A DNA stretch of 12,097 nucleotides from Candidatus Baldrarchaeum yapensis (GTDB lineage Archaea > Asgardarchaeota > Baldrarchaeia > Baldrarchaeales > Baldrarchaeaceae), in contig JAEOSH010000059.1 in assembly GCA_016840465.1 (NCBI GenBank), positions 1 to 12,097 on the forward strand, written 5' to 3'. Shown in pieces: positions 6,058 through 12,097 of the stretch (positions within the stretch are counted from its first letter, which is position 1; the number at the start of each line of letters is the position of its first letter). A program made the translations under genes and the position numbers. The notes beneath the pieces were generated by a model. That model saw only the letters and a list, made by a program, of their open reading frames with translations, searched no databases and was not told the DNA's origin.

Positions 6058-6540
6058 TCACTCCTCCTCTTCCTGCATTTCTATTATTATCTCGCAGACA
6101 GGATCTCCTCTTGCGATTGCCTTAGGTATTGAGCACTTAGCATTGACCCCGAGTCCTTCGTAAAGCCCGGTTATGTAGGCCGCGAAGAGGTTTGTGCAGA
6201 TTTCGGGTGCCCTTCTTATAGCTCTTGCAACTGGGCATTTCTTTTCTATCTTAACTGCTCTGGCGGGGGAGAACTCCTCCCACTCTCCCTCTATCCCTAT
6301 GGAGTCGTCGGTCAGGTCTATTACTTTCGTCATCGCGGTTGCATCTCTTTCCTCTATTTTAAAAGCCTGAGCAACCCGAGGCGCGATTTCCCGGCCCATC
6401 TTCCTGAACTCCTCTTCCAGCCCTTTGAGGGCCTCTTCCCCGTACTTGTCGAGAATGTACCTCATGGCCCTCGCAAACCACCTGAAGACCTGATCTGCGG
6501 CCATAATGGCGGCTCTTTTGATCTCCTCACTCGTGCTCAT
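6058..6540 (-). CDS. Small four-cysteine protein, ATC-hydrolase-like/V4R-like, first gene of the redox operon
   Basis: 160 residues from the ATG at 6540, preferred because GGTGG lies 7 bases upstream; an ATG at 6564 would add 8 residues and be nearly leaderless. The first half is helical and charged. The second half has EWEEFSPARAVKIEKKCP (C102), then C115, a helix with Y-I-T-G-L-Y-E-G-L-G, C136 in AKCSIPKA, and GDPVCEIIIEM (C149). The ending G-D-x-x-C-x-hydrophobic resembles the L-2-amino-thiazoline-4-carboxylic acid hydrolase-like family and the V4R small-molecule-binding domain; I assign it only to that broad group. The four cysteines could bind a metal or iron-sulfur cluster. There is no signal peptide or membrane segment. 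Its place at the head of the GlcD/HdrD operon suggests a substrate-processing, cofactor or assembly role for that complex. Confidence 0.6.
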   Translation of the reverse strand: MSTSEEIKRAAIMAADQVFRWFARAMRYILDKYGEEALKGLEEEFRKMGREIAPRVAQAFKIEERDATAMTKVIDLTDDSIGIEGEWEEFSPARAVKIEKKCPVARAIRRAPEICTNLFAAYITGLYEGLGVNAKCSIPKAIARGDPVCEIIIEMQEEEE

Positions 6541-6589
6541 AGAAGAACCACCCAGGCGCTCCATTTACTGAAAAAGTTTCTGTGAGAAC

Positions 6590-6600
6590 ATTATAAAAAT
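6590..6600 (-). promoter_or_regulatory. TATA box of the four-cysteine/GlcD/HdrD operon
   Basis: The minus strand reads ATTTTTATAATG. Transcription starting about 27 bases downstream, near 6568, would leave a leader of about 28 bases for the ATG at 6540, holding its GGTGG site. It is the only clear promoter for the three genes. Confidence 0.5.
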
Positions 6601-6888
6601 GTCTGCATCTAATAAGATTGTTTCGAACTGCATCCATGCTGGGAAAAATTGCAGAGAAGAACTTTAAAACGACAAGATTTTCGTGAATATGAGCATATGG
6701 CGGATCTGTGGGTGCTGGTCTTGCTGAGATAGATGGCCCACCGCCGCGTGGCTCCTGATACCGTTATGAACATTTCTCTCAGTGAGGGATCGCCTCTGGT
6801 TGAGACGACGCATGCGGCTGACATATCCCTTTGCCGAAGTGAGGCATCTAATTATGCCTTTTTTGCAGAGATCCGAATTGTAGGAAAG
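6601..6888. other. Divergent intergenic region without a recognised gene
   Basis: This stretch separates the redox operon from the fusion gene. A minus-strand frame of 71 codons (6609-6824) and a plus-strand frame of about 57 codons (6732-6905) are open, but neither has a ribosome-binding site, a recognisable motif or normal composition. The plus-strand one runs through the TATA box of the fusion gene. I see no tRNA or other RNA gene. The length leaves room for regulatory sites or an untranslated RNA. Confidence 0.45.
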
Positions 6889-6897
6889 ATATTTAAT
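6887..6897 (+). promoter_or_regulatory. TATA box of the fusion gene
   Basis: AAGATATTTAA precedes a presumed transcript start near 6918. It argues against the upstream ATG at 6896, which would lie inside the promoter, and supports the ATG at 6956. Confidence 0.45.
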
Positions 6898-6955
6898 GGC
6901 AGTTGTTAATTATATTCACACACGTGGACACATCTCTACGAAGGTGGGAGAAGAG

Positions 6956-8968
6956 ATGAAGTTGGAGGACATAAAGACGATCGCAGTGCTCGGCGCCGGA
7001 ACCATGGGTCACGGCATTGCGCAGATATGTGCGATGGCGGGCTTTAACGTGAACCTCATGGATATCAAGGAGGAAATTCTCAAGGGTGCGATGGAGAAAA
7101 TCAAGTGGAGTCTTTCAAAGTTCGTTGAAAAGAGGAGGATCTCACAGGAGCAGGCGGATCAGGCCTTCTCCAGAATAAAGACAATGACGTCTCTGGAGGA
7201 GGCCGTTAAGAACGCGGACTTCGTAATAGAGGCGGTTCCCGAAAATCTGGATCTTAAGAAAAAAGTCTTTGCAGATGTCGATAAAAATGCACCCCCGCAC
7301 ACAATAATCGCAAGCAACACAAGTTCACTTCCAATTCCGGAGATGGCCGATGCCACCAACAGACCAGATAAAGTCGTGGGCATGCACTTCTTCAATCCGC
7401 CACAGATGATGTTGCTGGTCGAGGTAATCTCTCATGACAAGTGCAGTGAGGACACTGTCAAGGTCACGGTGGATCTTGCGAAGAAGTTGGGCAAGGTTCC
7501 GATAATTGTCCGAAAGTACGTTCCTGGGTTCGTTGTGAACAGAATCCTTGGTGCGTACACTTGGGAAGCGGCATGGATGGTGTATCGTGGAGAGGCGACG
7601 CCCGTTGAGATAGATTCCGCGCTCATGTACAAGGTAGGGCTCCCAATGGGGCCATTTGAGCTTGCAGATCTCGTGGGACTAGACATCTATGTGGCACAGG
7701 AGAAGATGGCTCCTCTTCTTCAGAAGTATGAGCCTCGCCCGAGGCCCATATGCCCGCTATTCTCCGAGTATGTAAAAGAAGGGAAGCTTGGTAGGAAGGT
7801 TGGTAAGGGATTCTACGAGTACAAGAAGACCGAGGCGGGATGGGAGAGGCCCTCTATCCCGAGAGAGGCTGGAGAGAAAATTGATCCTGTATGGATCATG
7901 GCGCTGGCAGTAAATGAGGCGGCGGCACTCATAAGAACCGGGATTGCAACAAGGGATGACATAGAGACTGGAGTGAAGCTTGGGCTTGGTTTCCCAAGGG
8001 GAATACTCGAAATGGCGGACGAGTGGGGAATTGACAGGATAGTCGAGGTGCTGAGGGAGAAGCAGAAGAAGTATCCCGACCTCAAGGACGTCTATGAGCC
8101 GGATCCTCTGCTTGTGGATATGGTGAACAAGGGACAACTGGGTAAGAAGAGCGGCAAAGGATTTTATGACTACGAGAAGCCCACCGAGTTCAGAACCATA
8201 ATTGCAAAGAAGGAGCCTCCAATCGGATGGATAATCCTCAATAGGCCTGAGAGACTCAATGCGATAAACGCCGAAATGATCGAGGAGATAAGCCGCGCAC
8301 TTGACATGTTCGAGGAAGATAAGGACGTAAGAGTGGTTGTCTTCAAGGGCGCAGGGGATAGGGCGTTCTCCGCGGGGGCGGATGTCACGACGTTCAGGTT
8401 CCAGCCGCCGGCGTTCAACACCGCGGTCTTCACGTTCAGGATGCACAGGCTCACCCAGAAGATAGAGTGGTACCCCAAGATAGTGATCGCCGCAATCAAC
8501 GGATACGCCCTCGGGGGCGGACTGGAGCTCGCGATGGCCTGCGACCTCAGAATTGCAAGCGACAAGTCCCAGCTCGGGCAGCCCGAGGTCAACCTCGGAA
8601 TAATACCCGGATGGGGCGGAACCCAGAGGCTTGCGAGGATAGTGGGCCCCGCCAAGGCCAAGGAGCTCTGCCTCCTTGGCGAGAGAATCCCGGCGGAGGA
8701 GGCATACAAACTGGGACTTGTGAACAAGGTTGTCCCGGCGGAAAAGTTCGACGAGGAGGTAAAGAACTTCGCAATGAGGATAGCGGAGGGCGCGCCGCTT
8801 GCCCAGCGCGCGATAAAGTACGCGGTGAACTTCGGATGGCAGGCGCCCCTCAGCACGGGCCTGATGCTCGAGGCAATGGGACTGGCCCTGGCGGCGAACA
8901 CGAAGGACGCGATAGAGGGAGTGACGGCGTTCCTCCAGAAGAGAAAGCCGAAGTTCAAGGGAGAGTAA
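6956..8968 (+). CDS. Fused 3-hydroxyacyl-CoA dehydrogenase/enoyl-CoA hydratase (crotonyl-CoA hydratase/3-hydroxybutyryl-CoA dehydrogenase type)
   Basis: 670 residues. The N-terminal Rossmann domain begins VLGAGTMGHG (G13-x-G15-x2-G18). The dehydrogenase catalytic residues are present: S123 in SNTSSL, H144 in MHFFNPP, E156 in LLVEV and N195 in FVVNRI. Two C-terminal dehydrogenase repeats end in KGFYEY and KGFYDY near 284-290 and 401-406. A crotonase domain occupies about 411-670, with AFSAGAD (470-476), E524 in GGGLELA and E544 in GQPEVNLG, both hydratase glutamates. It should hydrate crotonyl-CoA or longer enoyl-CoAs and oxidise the S-3-hydroxyacyl-CoA with NAD. The dehydrogenase-then-hydratase order is opposite to bacterial FadB and matches the archaeal enzyme of the hydroxypropionate/hydroxybutyrate cycle; a beta-oxidation role is equally possible. 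The ATG at 6956 was chosen for the GGTGG site 8 bases upstream. The last 620 bases are clearly richer in G+C than the rest. Confidence 0.92.
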   Translation: MKLEDIKTIAVLGAGTMGHGIAQICAMAGFNVNLMDIKEEILKGAMEKIKWSLSKFVEKRRISQEQADQAFSRIKTMTSLEEAVKNADFVIEAVPENLDLKKKVFADVDKNAPPHTIIASNTSSLPIPEMADATNRPDKVVGMHFFNPPQMMLLVEVISHDKCSEDTVKVTVDLAKKLGKVPIIVRKYVPGFVVNRILGAYTWEAAWMVYRGEATPVEIDSALMYKVGLPMGPFELADLVGLDIYVAQEKMAPLLQKYEPRPRPICPLFSEYVKEGKLGRKVGKGFYEYKKTEAGWERPSIPREAGEKIDPVWIMALAVNEAAALIRTGIATRDDIETGVKLGLGFPRGILEMADEWGIDRIVEVLREKQKKYPDLKDVYEPDPLLVDMVNKGQLGKKSGKGFYDYEKPTEFRTIIAKKEPPIGWIILNRPERLNAINAEMIEEISRALDMFEEDKDVRVVVFKGAGDRAFSAGADVTTFRFQPPAFNTAVFTFRMHRLTQKIEWYPKIVIAAINGYALGGGLELAMACDLRIASDKSQLGQPEVNLGIIPGWGGTQRLARIVGPAKAKELCLLGERIPAEEAYKLGLVNKVVPAEKFDEEVKNFAMRIAEGAPLAQRAIKYAVNFGWQAPLSTGLMLEAMGLALAANTKDAIEGVTAFLQKRKPKFKGE

Positions 8969-8994
8969 AGGATCTACGTCTTCAGAAGGATCTA

Positions 8995-9729
8995 CTACTT
9001 TTTTCTGCACACCGGACAATCCTCTCTTTTTTGAACACTTATTTCTTCGAAAGTCATGGTGGTTCCGTCGTAAATTACCATTTTGCCCACTGCGGGTTGT
9101 CCGTATCCTGTTAATATTTTTACCGCCTCTGTTACCTGCATCATTGCCAGAATTCCCGGTGTTGTGCCGAGTACGGGGAACACCTCGGCTGACGGTGGGG
9201 GTTCTGGGATTACGCACTGAAGACATGGCCCCTTTCCTGGAATTATAACGAGCATCTGGCCATGCATCCCGTAAACGCCCGCATGTATGAACGGTCTTCC
9301 GACCTCGACACATACTCTGTTGATAAGATATCTGGTTTCCCAATTGTCCATCCCATCTATCACCAAATCCACTCTCTTTACGAGATCCATAATGTTACTC
9401 TCGTTTATTTCAGCAAACACCTCCTCAACCTCGACGTGAGGGTTCAATTTCCGCAATTTCTCCGCCGCTGACCTTACTTTTGGCGTCCCAATATCTCCGG
9501 TCCAGTGGAGGATCTGCCGGTTCAGATTGCTCAGCTCCACCCTTTCCTTATCAACCAGTACTATCTTCCCAACACCCGCCGCCGCAAGGTAAAGCGCAGC
9601 CGGGGATCCAAGACCGCCGACCCCTGCGACCATTACGGCTGCATTCTTGAGGCGCTGTTGCCCCTCCCTCCCGAATATCCTTATCTGCCTATCATAACGG
9701 GCAAGTTCCTCCTCTGACAGACCCGCCAA
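8995..9729 (-). CDS. MoeB/ThiF/HesA-type E1-like adenylyltransferase
   Basis: 244 residues from TTG at 9729; a GTG three codons earlier (9738) is the alternative. TTG is preferred because GGTGA lies 5 bases before it, the same spacing as in the GlcD-like gene. Motifs: RYDRQIRIFG near the N-terminus, the nucleotide-binding loop GVGGLG (36-41), LSNLNRQILH (66-75), DGMDNWETRYLIN (about 125-137), and zinc ligands C169 and C172 (CLQC) with C238 and C241 (CPVC). Such enzymes adenylate the C-terminal glycine of a ubiquitin-like sulfur carrier (MoaD, ThiS or archaeal SAMP) for molybdopterin, thiamine or tRNA thiolation. The ThiF cysteine that forms the persulfide link aligns with A181, so sulfur transfer by a ThiF-like covalent route is doubtful. 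No carrier or rhodanese gene lies in the window. It is the first gene after the suf pair but has its own promoter. Confidence 0.85.
   Translation of the reverse strand: MAGLSEEELARYDRQIRIFGREGQQRLKNAAVMVAGVGGLGSPAALYLAAAGVGKIVLVDKERVELSNLNRQILHWTGDIGTPKVRSAAEKLRKLNPHVEVEEVFAEINESNIMDLVKRVDLVIDGMDNWETRYLINRVCVEVGRPFIHAGVYGMHGQMLVIIPGKGPCLQCVIPEPPPSAEVFPVLGTTPGILAMMQVTEAVKILTGYGQPAVGKMVIYDGTTMTFEEISVQKREDCPVCRKK
8999..9004 (+). terminator. T-tract terminator after the fusion gene
   Basis: Six T residues on the plus strand, about 30 bases after the TAA stop, inside the 3' end of the convergent E1-like gene. Short T-runs are the usual archaeal termination signal. No stable hairpin precedes it. 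Confidence 0.4.
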
Positions 9730-9747
9730 TGCACTCACCGCGAAGCG

Positions 9748-9774
9748 TTTTGCACAATTAGTTTGTGTGCAAAA
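9748..9774. promoter_or_regulatory. Perfect 9-bp palindromic operator before the E1-like gene
   Basis: TTTTGCACA (9748-9756) and its exact reverse complement TGTGCAAAA (9766-9774) flank a 9-base spacer. The repeat starts at the TATA element and covers the expected transcript start, a position suited to a repressor that binds as a dimer. No regulator gene is in the window. It could also fold in the 3' end of a suf transcript. Confidence 0.55.
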
Positions 9775-9783
9775 ATATAATCA
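9774..9783 (-). promoter_or_regulatory. TATA box of the E1-like gene
   Basis: The minus strand reads GATTATATTT. Transcription would start near 9752, leaving a leader of about 23 bases. It lies only a few bases after the stop codon of the SufB/D gene (9787), so the E1-like gene can be expressed apart from suf. Confidence 0.45.
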
Positions 9784-9786
9784 AGC

Positions 9787-11055
9787 TTATCCTTTTGCCA
9801 TACGGGCTGCCATCTCCAGTGTGGAGATCGCCGCGAATCTCAAACTCTCGGGAAGATGCTGTAAGCCAGCATCTATGAAGCCCCTGACAAGTAGGGCTGT
9901 GGCCTCATCCTCATTAAACCCCTTCATCATGAGGTATATCATTTCCTCCTCGGAAATCCTCCCCAGCGCGGCCTCATGCGTTAACTCAACATCGTTGAAC
10001 TTGGACTTCAATGAAGGGATCGCCTCCGCCTCGGCGCTATCGGATAAAAGTAGGCCTCTGCACTCAAGATGTCCCCGCACCTTCTGAGCCTCGGCAATGA
10101 GCTGACCGCGCATTATGACCTTGGCGGAATCACGAATGACGCTTCTCGACGTAATTTCTCCGCGTGCATTCTCCCCTCTGAAGATTATGCGCCCACCGAC
10201 ATCCATGAAAGCGGAACCCCTTCCCAGCACTATTGTTGTCAGATAGCTGCACGCATTTCGGTGTTCTATCACAGTGGGGAGCATTTGCAGGCTCTTGACG
10301 GAATGCATGTTGATGTAGTAATTGACAAAGGTTCCTCCTTCTTCGACCACAACGGCGGCCCTAGGCCTCACATGGAACTCCGGAGCCCACCCGTGGATCA
10401 TTGTGAAGGTGACCCTTGCTCCCCGCTTGACAAAGAATTCGGAGACCCCTATATGTAAACCCCTATTTGCGGTGGTTGCACACCCGGTAATCAAATTGAG
10501 TTCGGAGTTCTCGTCGGCAATTATTATGTTGTGAACCGCCTGAGCGCCGCGGTGGCACGACATGAGAAGGCATGTTTGCACTGGGATCTCTATCTTTACG
10601 TTAGGTGGAACATAAATGAAGTACCCGTGCTGGCGGAAGACCTCGGCCGCGGCAGTATACTTATCCTGATCTACTGGAATCGCGCTCCAGTAGTAGTCCT
10701 TGAGCCAGTTGAACTTCCTCAAAGCCTCCGAAATCGGGGCCACGATTAGTCCTCTTTCTCTCAACCACTTGAGTACTGTGGATCTGAGCACGCGGCCATC
10801 TATCTGCAGATATGTACCACTTACTCTCCGCTCATTCACGTCTATGCCAACGGCCTCCCCGGCCTTTCTGAGGTCGGGTGGCAGACTCTCTACGGGTTCG
10901 TTCTCCACATCTCCCTCTTCCTCGAAGTTGAACTCTTCCAGGTCAATATCTGGGCCGTATGGAGCCCTTTTCCTCAAAGCCTCCTTAGCGTTTCTCAGAA
11001 GGTTATTTAATCGCCCTTCCACTTTCGACCACTCCGTACTTCTCAAACTTCTCAT
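9787..11055 (-). CDS. SufB/SufD family scaffold protein of Fe-S cluster assembly
   Basis: 422 residues. Residues about 150-350 form the beta-helix core of SufB/SufD (for example GYFIYVPPNVKIEIP, then HNIIIADENSELN). The C-terminus carries the diagnostic helix pair GRISEEEMIYLMMKGFNEDE (365-384). C332 in HLECRGLLL aligns with the cluster-assembly cysteine C405 of E. coli SufB, and H360 sits in LTHEAALG, so it looks more SufB-like than SufD-like. It should form a complex with the SufC ATPase and build [4Fe-4S] clusters in the cytoplasm. Only one SufB/D gene is present, as in minimal archaeal SufBC/SmsCB systems, in which a homodimer replaces the SufB-SufD pair. The start at 11055 has GAGGT 6 bases upstream, so the gene overlaps the end of sufC by 53 bases, implying coupled translation. 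Confidence 0.88.
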   Translation of the reverse strand: MRSLRSTEWSKVEGRLNNLLRNAKEALRKRAPYGPDIDLEEFNFEEEGDVENEPVESLPPDLRKAGEAVGIDVNERRVSGTYLQIDGRVLRSTVLKWLRERGLIVAPISEALRKFNWLKDYYWSAIPVDQDKYTAAAEVFRQHGYFIYVPPNVKIEIPVQTCLLMSCHRGAQAVHNIIIADENSELNLITGCATTANRGLHIGVSEFFVKRGARVTFTMIHGWAPEFHVRPRAAVVVEEGGTFVNYYINMHSVKSLQMLPTVIEHRNACSYLTTIVLGRGSAFMDVGGRIIFRGENARGEITSRSVIRDSAKVIMRGQLIAEAQKVRGHLECRGLLLSDSAEAEAIPSLKSKFNDVELTHEAALGRISEEEMIYLMMKGFNEDEATALLVRGFIDAGLQHLPESLRFAAISTLEMAARMAKG

Positions 11056-11749
11056 ATCCGTACCTCAGAATTTTCTCCATTATTGACGGATCCCCGCTGT
11101 ATACGATTTTGCCGTTGATCATCACATGTATCACGTCCAATCGCCTAAGATAGCGCAAGATGTGGCCAGTATGCGTAACTAGAAGGACGGAGGAACCCGC
11201 ATCTATCAGCCTGTTTATCATCGATGCTATAACGCTCAGGCTGTCAATATCGACCCCGCTATCCGGCTCATCCAGTAACGCGAGCCTCGGCCTCTGAAGA
11301 AGTGTGATGAACAGTTCCGTCTTCTTCATCTCCCCACCGCTGAACCCGTGAAACAATTCTCTTCCCACCAGTTGGCGGATGCCCAATTCGTCAATAACGG
11401 AATCCGCGTTGGAGCCGAACTCCTCAGAGAGTTTATCAATGAAGTAACCGAGTTTTATCCCGATTCGCGGAGGGTTTTGGAATGCCAGTGCGATTCCAAG
11501 TTTAACCCGTTCATATGGCTTCAAATCGTTGATTTTTACTCCATTGAACAGAATAGAACCCCGCACAATTTCGTATCTCGGATCTCCCATTATTGTCTTC
11601 AGCAATGCGGACTTTCCGGCGGCATTTGGCCCCATAAGCACGCCCACATCGCCTTCACGTATACTCAAGTTGACGCCGTGCAGTATTTCCTTCCCGCCAG
11701 CGCGGACACTGAGATCCCTTACTTCCAGCAGGTTGCTCATTCGAATCAT
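11003..11749 (-). CDS. sufC: SufC, ABC-type ATPase of Fe-S cluster assembly
   Basis: 248 residues with all ABC ATPase motifs: Walker A GPNAAGKS (40-47), Q91 in the Q-loop, signature FSGGEMKKTELF (136-147), Walker B and D-loop LALLDEPDSGVDID (156-169), and the switch histidine H193 in LLVTHTGH. The signature S-G-G-E-x-K-K and D-S-G-x-D-I-D are the forms seen in SufC rather than in transporters, and no membrane partner is nearby. It powers conformational change in the SufB/D scaffold during cluster assembly. Starts at 11749 (MIRMSNLLEV) and 11740 (MSNLLEV) are both possible; GATGA before each is a weak ribosome-binding site. It is the first gene of the pair. Confidence 0.92.
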   Translation of the reverse strand: MIRMSNLLEVRDLSVRAGGKEILHGVNLSIREGDVGVLMGPNAAGKSALLKTIMGDPRYEIVRGSILFNGVKINDLKPYERVKLGIALAFQNPPRIGIKLGYFIDKLSEEFGSNADSVIDELGIRQLVGRELFHGFSGGEMKKTELFITLLQRPRLALLDEPDSGVDIDSLSVIASMINRLIDAGSSVLLVTHTGHILRYLRRLDVIHVMINGKIVYSGDPSIMEKILRYGYEKFEKYGVVESGRAIK

Positions 11750-11793
11750 CTCATCGGTACGAGTCTACAACCAGTTCCCTACGATTTGTAGGT

Positions 11794-11805
11794 TCATATA
11801 TAAAT
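11794..11805 (-). promoter_or_regulatory. TATA box of the suf operon
   Basis: The minus strand reads AATATTTATATATGAACC, a strong archaeal TATA element. A start near 11773 gives a leader of about 24 bases before the ATG at 11749. Confidence 0.55.
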
Positions 11806-11935
11806 ATTTGCTACTAGATGTAAAATCCGATAGAAACAGCAATTATGCCATTCGCGAAATTTGACAGTCGAGGTGGATGGACAATAACAATTAACGATCT
11901 ATCACGGTCAGTTATTGAACTTTCGCGCTAATGAT

Positions 11936-11974
11936 ATACCTAATCGGAAAATCCGGTATTCGTCATTAAAAATT
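11936..11974 (-). terminator. T-tract and hairpin after the right-edge gene
   Basis: Twelve bases after the TAG stop, the minus strand reads CAATTTTTAA (11966-11974), a typical archaeal terminator. Beyond it CGGA-AAA-TCCG with outer ATAC/GTAT arms (11936-11959) can form a bulged hairpin. The T-run is the likelier signal. Confidence 0.4.
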
Positions 11975-11986
11975 GTTCTGAAACGT

Positions 11987-12097
11987 CTAGTACTCGTCTT
12001 CCCTCACGATGTTCCGGGAGATCAAAGTTATGTTATTGTCCCGACAGAACTCCTGCGCCTTGTCCGTAGCCTCCACCGCGATTATCACCTTCTCTGC
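11987..12097 (-). CDS. C-terminal end of an unrecognised protein, cut by window edge
   Basis: The minus strand is open from base 12097 to TAG at 11987-11989, giving the last 36 residues. The visible part has a strand (KVIIAVEATD), a helix (KAQEFCRDN) and a strand (NITLISRNIV) before a charged end. Codon use and composition look like real coding sequence. The strand-helix-strand end is seen in several archaeal nuclease and Rossmann-like proteins, but it is too short to name a family. The upstream part is outside the window. Confidence 0.6.
   Translation of the reverse strand, partial: AEKVIIAVEATDKAQEFCRDNNITLISRNIVREDEY

Noticed and set aside
6896-6955. Upstream ATG adding 20 residues to the fusion enzyme
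   Set aside because: It lies in the TATA element, has no ribosome-binding site, and homologous enzymes start just before the Rossmann motif.
8170-8958. 262-codon minus-strand frame opposite the crotonase domain
   Set aside because: It is a by-product of the G+C-rich third positions of the real gene; the translation has no motif and no ribosome-binding site.
8970-8995. Direct repeat GGATCTAC in the convergent gap after the fusion gene
   Set aside because: Two 8-base copies in a 26-base gap, with no flanking inverted repeats or mobile gene; probably chance.
7757-9343. Very long open frame (528 codons) on the minus strand opposite the fusion gene
   Set aside because: It is antisense to a well-supported gene with all catalytic motifs and crosses into the E1-like gene. 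Its translation is arginine- and proline-rich with no family resemblance.
1-12097. CRISPR array, insertion sequence, tRNA or rRNA
   Set aside because: I looked for regular repeats, transposase motifs and tRNA-like T-loop sequences and saw none, though eye inspection can miss a divergent tRNA.

Overview
The window looks archaeal. Promoters are of the TATA type, lying about 25-35 bp upstream of the presumed transcript starts. Ribosome-binding sites are GGTGA, GAGGT or GGAGG. Terminators are T-tracts. The gene families fit too: UPF0330/DUF217 and ribbon-helix-helix VapB antitoxins with a PIN toxin, a single-domain clan AA aspartic protease, a two-gene sufC-sufB/D set, an HdrD-like iron-sulfur protein, 4-hydroxybutyryl-CoA dehydratase, and a hydroxyacyl-CoA dehydrogenase fused N-terminally to a crotonase. 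I cannot fix the lineage; Archaeoglobi or a relative, or another acyl-CoA-metabolising archaeon, would fit.

Layout, left to right. 1-353 (-) is the N-terminal part of an aspartic protease cut by the window edge. 683-911 (-) is a VapB-type antitoxin broken by a single-base frameshift. 1066-2502 (-) encodes a 4-hydroxybutyryl-CoA dehydratase family protein with all four cluster ligands but changes at other active-site positions. 2750-3396 (+) is an intact vapBC pair, divergent from it. 3438-6540 (-) is a three-gene operon: a small four-cysteine protein, a GlcD-like FAD oxidoreductase and an HdrD/GlcF-like iron-sulfur subunit. 6956-8968 (+) is a fused 3-hydroxyacyl-CoA dehydrogenase/enoyl-CoA hydratase. 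8995-9729 (-) is a MoeB/ThiF-type E1-like enzyme behind a perfect palindrome. 9787-11749 (-) is sufC plus a SufB/D protein. 11987-12097 (-) is the C-terminal end of an unrecognised gene.

How the genes may work together (inference). The dehydratase makes crotonyl-CoA from 4-hydroxybutyryl-CoA. The fusion enzyme would hydrate crotonyl-CoA and oxidise the product to acetoacetyl-CoA. These are consecutive steps of the archaeal 4-hydroxybutyrate branch and of 4-aminobutyrate or 4-hydroxybutyrate breakdown. Between them lies a flavin/iron-sulfur oxidoreductase that could feed electrons from an organic acid or acyl-CoA intermediate to the quinone or thiol pool. The suf genes supply iron-sulfur clusters, which both the dehydratase and the HdrD-like protein need. 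The substitutions in the dehydratase make its exact reaction uncertain.

The least familiar parts are the four-cysteine protein/GlcD/HdrD operon, the dehydratase paralogue, the frameshifted antitoxin, and several perfect or near-perfect inverted repeats in promoter regions.
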